From the NCBI GenBank assembly GCA_002426275.1, contig DIPB01000073.1, positions 10,772 to 17,046 of the forward strand: a DNA stretch of 6,275 nt, given 5' to 3'. The notes beneath the pieces were generated by a model, which saw only the letters and a list, made by a program, of their open reading frames with translations, did no database searches and was not told where the DNA came from. Position 1 is the stretch's first letter, and each line of letters begins with the position of its first letter. Below are positions 4,861-6,275 of this stretch, one piece after another. The translations under genes were made by a program, and so were the position numbers. The stretch is from Firmicutes bacterium UBA5499. Its GTDB lineage: Bacteria > Bacillota > DTU084.

Positions 4861-5562
4861 ATGAAAGAGCAGTTGAGAAAATACCTTTTCCTGTTTTGCC
4901 GCTTTGTTGTCCGCAGCGTCACTTCGCGCTTTCTAGTCTCTAGCGCCGAAGATACGGCGGAGCCTGCGGTTTATGTGGTCCACCATCAAAATCTGCGCGG
5001 CCCTTTGCTTTGCATGGTTTGGTTTCATAAAATCTTGCGGCCGTGGGTCCTGAACGTCTTTTGCGACTGGCGCTCCTGTTTTCGCCAGTATTACGGCTAC
5101 ACCTTTACCCAGCGTTTCAGCCTGCCAAAGCCCCTGGCCTTCTTCTTGGCGCTGCCGGCTTCGTTTTTCGTCGCCGGAATCATGAAATTAATCCGGGCCA
5201 TACCGGTCTTCCGCGGTTCCAGGGCGATAATCGAAACCTTTAAGGAAAGCGTCAACTCGCTAATCCAAGGGCAAAGCCTGCTGATTTGTCCGGATATAGA
5301 TTATACGGATGCAAGCTCCCAAATGGGCGAGATGTATCGTGGTTTTCTGGATTTAGAAAAGTATTATCGGAAGCGAACCGGAAAGCATCTGGCTTTCATT
5401 CCGCTGCAAATCAGCGCCGTCAGGCGCCGGATCAGGATTGGGCGGGCAGTATACTTACACGCTGAAGACTTCAAGCAGGGAAAAGAGCAAGCGTACGCCC
5501 TTCTTCAGCGAGAATTCGGCCGTTTGGAAAGTCTAAACGAAGAAAGAGAGAGCCTAGCGTAA
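4861..5562 (+). CDS. PlsC-like (lysophospholipid/glycerol acyltransferase-related) protein with non-standard motifs
   Basis: A 233-aa protein resembling a divergent clostridial group usually named glycerol or lysophospholipid acyltransferase. It starts with a positively charged, hydrophobic helix (about residues 4-20) suited to membrane attachment. Where PlsC enzymes have the catalytic HX4D it has HHQNLRGP (41-48), with no Asp at the expected place. A block like motif II, AIPVFRGS, is at 113-120. Where they have PEG, it has PDIDYTD (144-150). A further hydrophobic stretch is at 91-107. It may therefore use another acid, bind lipid without acylating it, or acylate the glycolipid made by the upstream enzyme. 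The ATG at 4861 follows GGAGG by 5 nt; in-frame upstream starts overlap the previous gene and lack this signal. The last codons and the stop are part of the terminator hairpin. Confidence 0.72.
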   Translation: MKEQLRKYLFLFCRFVVRSVTSRFLVSSAEDTAEPAVYVVHHQNLRGPLLCMVWFHKILRPWVLNVFCDWRSCFRQYYGYTFTQRFSLPKPLAFFLALPASFFVAGIMKLIRAIPVFRGSRAIIETFKESVNSLIQGQSLLICPDIDYTDASSQMGEMYRGFLDLEKYYRKRTGKHLAFIPLQISAVRRRIRIGRAVYLHAEDFKQGKEQAYALLQREFGRLESLNEERESLA

Positions 5563-5581
5563 AGCGCGCTGGGCTCTCTCT
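5545..5581. terminator. Terminator hairpin between convergent genes
   Basis: A 15-bp stem pairs AGAGAGAGCCTAGCG (5545-5559) with CGCTGGGCTCTCTCT (5567-5581), with one T-G wobble and a 7-nt loop. The loop begins with the stop codon of the acyltransferase-like gene (5560-5562). A second small hairpin follows, GAAGC (5584-5588) with GCTTC (5593-5597). There is no long T-run on either side, so it may block convergent transcription or protect mRNA ends as well as terminate. Confidence 0.65.
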
Positions 5582-5595
5582 ATGAAGCTCTGGCT

Positions 5596-6275
5596 TCACT
5601 CCATCACAACTGTCAGCATGCTTTTGCCGCAAATGGAAATCTCAGCCGTCTCCTCCGGCAGCCGAATGTTAACCGCATAATCTTCGGCTGCTGTATTAGC
5701 CAAGACCAGGACCACCTTGCCGTCGGGATTTCGCACCGCAGCCTGCAGGAGATCCTCGCGAAAAACGCTTGCGCCTATGGAGACGGCGCCGCGCTCAATG
5801 AAGCGGCTGAAATGGCCGATGGCATTGAAGATGGGGGTATAATGCAAAGCTTTCCGGATTTTGTCATAGATCACGGGAGCTTTACAGCCGAAGCCGCGAT
5901 CGTGGTAAGGCCCTCCTTTTTCATCCAAAAGGACATTCCAATCCACGCAGGCGCAGGCGCCGCTTTTGAGATCCCCCGCTAATTCCCGCGCGTAGCGAAG
6001 GGCGTCGTCAACCGTTACCTCAAGCCCTTCCCGCCCGCCAAGGCAGAATTCAGTGGCGATCAGCTTTTTTTCTGGAAAAGCGGCGGCCGTCAGAGCGATC
6101 CCGTCAAAGTGAGAGCCGGAATACCAATGAAACCCGATTCCCCAAACGGCCTGAGCCGCGCCCGGTACGGACAGTGAATCGCATGCCCGCTGATACAGCC
6201 GCTCTTTATTGTGATCCCACAAAATGATGCCAACATCGGATAGACCGTTACGATCCAGCGTCGGCCGCAGATGCC
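5596..6275 (-). CDS. Glycoside hydrolase family 30 type enzyme, C-terminal 225 residues (5' end beyond the window)
   Basis: The visible part begins HLRPTLDRNGLSDVGIILWD and stays open to the right edge, so internal start codons near 6222 are not the real start. It matches the second half of GH30 (glucosylceramidase-type) enzymes: the strand ending in LWDHN, then GIGFHWYSG, then LIATEFCLGG, whose Glu (residue 75 of the visible part, codon 6049-6051) is the probable nucleophile. After it comes the VDWNVLLDEKGGPYH region, then YTPIFNAIGHFSRFIERGA, and the C-terminal beta-sandwich with VVLVLANT. GH30 enzymes are retaining beta-glycosidases acting on beta-glucosides, xylans or related glycans; which one cannot be decided here. 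The acid/base Glu and any signal peptide are outside the window. It converges with the lipid cassette and shares its hairpin terminator region. Confidence 0.9.
   Translation of the reverse strand, partial: HLRPTLDRNGLSDVGIILWDHNKERLYQRACDSLSVPGAAQAVWGIGFHWYSGSHFDGIALTAAAFPEKKLIATEFCLGGREGLEVTVDDALRYARELAGDLKSGACACVDWNVLLDEKGGPYHDRGFGCKAPVIYDKIRKALHYTPIFNAIGHFSRFIERGAVSIGASVFREDLLQAAVRNPDGKVVLVLANTAAEDYAVNIRLPEETAEISICGKSMLTVVME

Noticed and set aside
1..6275. CRISPR array, tRNA, rRNA or intact transposase
   Set aside because: I found no regularly spaced repeats, no tRNA or rRNA sequence, and no DDE, integrase or HUH-type reading frame in either strand.

Overview
The window looks like chromosomal DNA of a clostridial-type Firmicute. 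The signs are strong Shine-Dalgarno sequences (GGAGG class) before most genes, near-consensus SigA promoters, the rsgA-rpe gene order usual in Firmicutes, and a fused GT2/GtrA glycosyltransferase next to a PlsC-like protein of a type I associate with Clostridia. This placement is inference; there is no rRNA or other phylogenetic marker here.

Left part (1-1240, minus strand): a housekeeping operon with its own promoter. rsgA (ribosome small-subunit maturation GTPase) is followed, with a 14-nt overlap, by rpe (ribulose-5-phosphate 3-epimerase), which runs off the left edge. A good SigA promoter lies 36 nt before rsgA, and an inverted repeat covers its -35 and spacer. This RsgA lacks one of the usual zinc-ligand cysteines.

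Middle part (about 1300-3580, minus strand): an accessory-looking segment. It holds a MNT/HepT toxin-antitoxin pair overlapping by 4 nt and ending at a strong hairpin terminator, a cytoplasmic-type alpha/beta hydrolase, and directly upstream of the hydrolase the remains of an unrecognised gene with one in-frame TGA. An exact 21-bp direct repeat lies just upstream of the MNT gene and again just upstream of the broken gene, so the hydrolase module sits between two copies. The stretch next to the first copy has short palindromes that resemble an insertion-sequence end. No intact transposase is present.

Right part (3587-5581, plus strand): a two-gene membrane-lipid or cell-surface cassette. A nested inverted repeat and a SigA promoter lead into a GT2 glycosyltransferase fused to a GtrA-like membrane domain. 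Seventeen nt later comes a PlsC-like acyltransferase relative whose HX4D and PEG motifs are replaced by HQNxxGP and PDIDYTD. A 15-bp hairpin that includes the second gene's stop codon closes the unit. The pair plausibly makes or modifies a glycolipid, but its substrate is unknown.

Right edge (5596-6275, minus strand): the C-terminal part of a GH30-type glycoside hydrolase, convergent with the lipid cassette. Its 5' end is outside the window.
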